Assembly: GCA_946479995.1 (NCBI GenBank)
Contig: CAMLIU010000111.1
Location: 1-6,077 of the forward strand
Direction: 5' to 3'
Origin: an uncultured Gemmatimonadota bacterium
Lineage (GTDB): Bacteria; Gemmatimonadota; Gemmatimonadetes; Gemmatimonadales; Gemmatimonadaceae
Length of the DNA stretch: 6,077 nucleotides
Part shown: positions 5,892 to 6,077 of the stretch, in pieces
Layout: the number at the start of each line of letters is the position of its first letter
Position numbering within the stretch: position 1 is the stretch's first letter
Translations under genes and position numbers: made by a program
Notes under the pieces: generated by a model
What the model was told of the DNA's origin: nothing
Database searches by the model: none
Seen by the model: the letters and a program-made list of their open reading frames with translations, nothing else

Positions 5892-6075
5892 ACTGCAACG
5901 GCGAGTACTTCGTACTGCGTACCTCGTACGGAGACCCGGCAGGAGGCCCCTCCAATGCACCGACGCATCCGTTCGGCACGCCGGCCAGCCGTACGAGGAG
6001 CGCTACGGGACATTGTTGGGGACTTGTTCGAGGTCCTGGTACGCGGTACGAAGTACGCAGTACGTATGTTGTAGT
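5892..6075. repeat. Modular palindromic intergenic element, copy 2, with paired GTACNNN heptad arrays
   Basis: This copy has the same order of parts as the element at 4624-4815. ACTGCAAC (5892-5899) faces GTTGTAGT (6068-6075) at the outer ends. Four left heptads at 5905-5932 are GTAC followed by TTC, TGC, CTC, GGA; four right heptads at 6039-6066 are GTAC followed by GCG, GAA, GCA, GTA. GACCC (5933-5937) faces GGTCC (6032-6036), and CCAATG (5952-5957) faces CATTG (6011-6015). The CATTG-to-GGTCC distance is 21 bp in both copies, and GGTCC is followed by two bases and GTAC in both. The centre differs: no terminator-like hairpin is evident, but a strong ribosome binding site and small ORF are present. 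The window ends 2 bp beyond the element, so its right flank cannot be judged. Confidence 0.8.
5955..6074 (+). CDS. Possible small ORF (39 aa) inside palindromic element copy 2
   Basis: ATG 5955 is preceded by a full AGGAGG (5941-5946) at 8-nt spacing, the best ribosome binding site in the window. The product would be 39 aa: a basic start (MHRRIRSARRPAVRG), a possible amphipathic helix (ALRDIVGDLFEVL) and a tail VRGTKYAVRML translated from the right-hand heptad array, with the TAG stop in the terminal GTTGTAGT. The ATG lies in the CCAATG module shared by both element copies; the equivalent ATG in copy 1 (4702) opens only a 10-codon frame. It could be a real small protein or a chance frame in a repeat. 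No function is proposed. Confidence 0.3.
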   Translation: MHRRIRSARRPAVRGALRDIVGDLFEVLVRGTKYAVRML

Positions 6076-6077
6076 CC

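Noticed and set aside
5559..5954. Upstream part of the frame that contains the 39-codon small ORF
   Set aside because: It is an alternate frame within the lipoprotein gene with an Arg/Gly/Ala-rich product; only the part from ATG 5955 has a ribosome binding site.
4624..6075. The two palindromic elements as ends of one composite transposon
   Set aside because: The DNA between them holds YCII and lipoprotein genes with no transposase, and each element is itself a complete palindrome. A passive mobile origin remains possible but is not shown.

Overview
The window is GC-rich, densely coding bacterial DNA with mostly G/C third codon positions. Protein types and intergenic style (short GTAC-based palindromic repeats, weak Shine-Dalgarno sequences, a secreted M20 peptidase, a small Ala/Thr/Asp-rich lipoprotein) suggest an environmental Gram-negative, possibly Gemmatimonadota. 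That assignment is inference; no marker gene is present.

Layout. 1-1429 is the end of an oxyanion import operon: the C-terminal part of a molybdate/tungstate-type ABC permease, followed 37 bp later by its ATPase with a C-terminal TOBE/MOP-like domain. 1430-1591 is a spacer holding a perfect 9-bp inverted repeat whose core is TGTGA-N6-TCACA, the classic CRP-type operator. 1592-3277 encodes a multi-membrane-span GT-C-type glycosyltransferase. 3350-4630 encodes an exported M20-family zinc peptidase with all expected metal ligands. 4816-5109 (minus strand) encodes a small YCII-family protein convergent with the peptidase. 5227-5883 encodes a lipoprotein with two related half-motifs, divergent from the YCII gene. 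5955-6074 is a possible 39-codon ORF with a strong ribosome binding site.

The most unusual content lies between the genes. Two copies of one modular palindromic element, about 170-190 bp each, sit directly at gene 3' ends (4624-4815 and 5892-6075). Each has outer ACTACAAC/GTTGTAGT-like ends, then four GTACNNN heptads in 7-bp tandem register, then GACC/GGTCC, then CCAATG/CATTG, around a variable centre. The first copy supplies the peptidase stop codon, abuts the stop codon of the convergent YCII gene and carries an intrinsic-terminator-like hairpin in its centre. The second carries the small ORF, whose C-terminal tail and stop codon are encoded by the heptad array. This element family is the best candidate for something undescribed here.

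Apart from the two transporter genes, the proteins show no evident shared pathway. No RNA gene, CRISPR array or transposase gene was seen.
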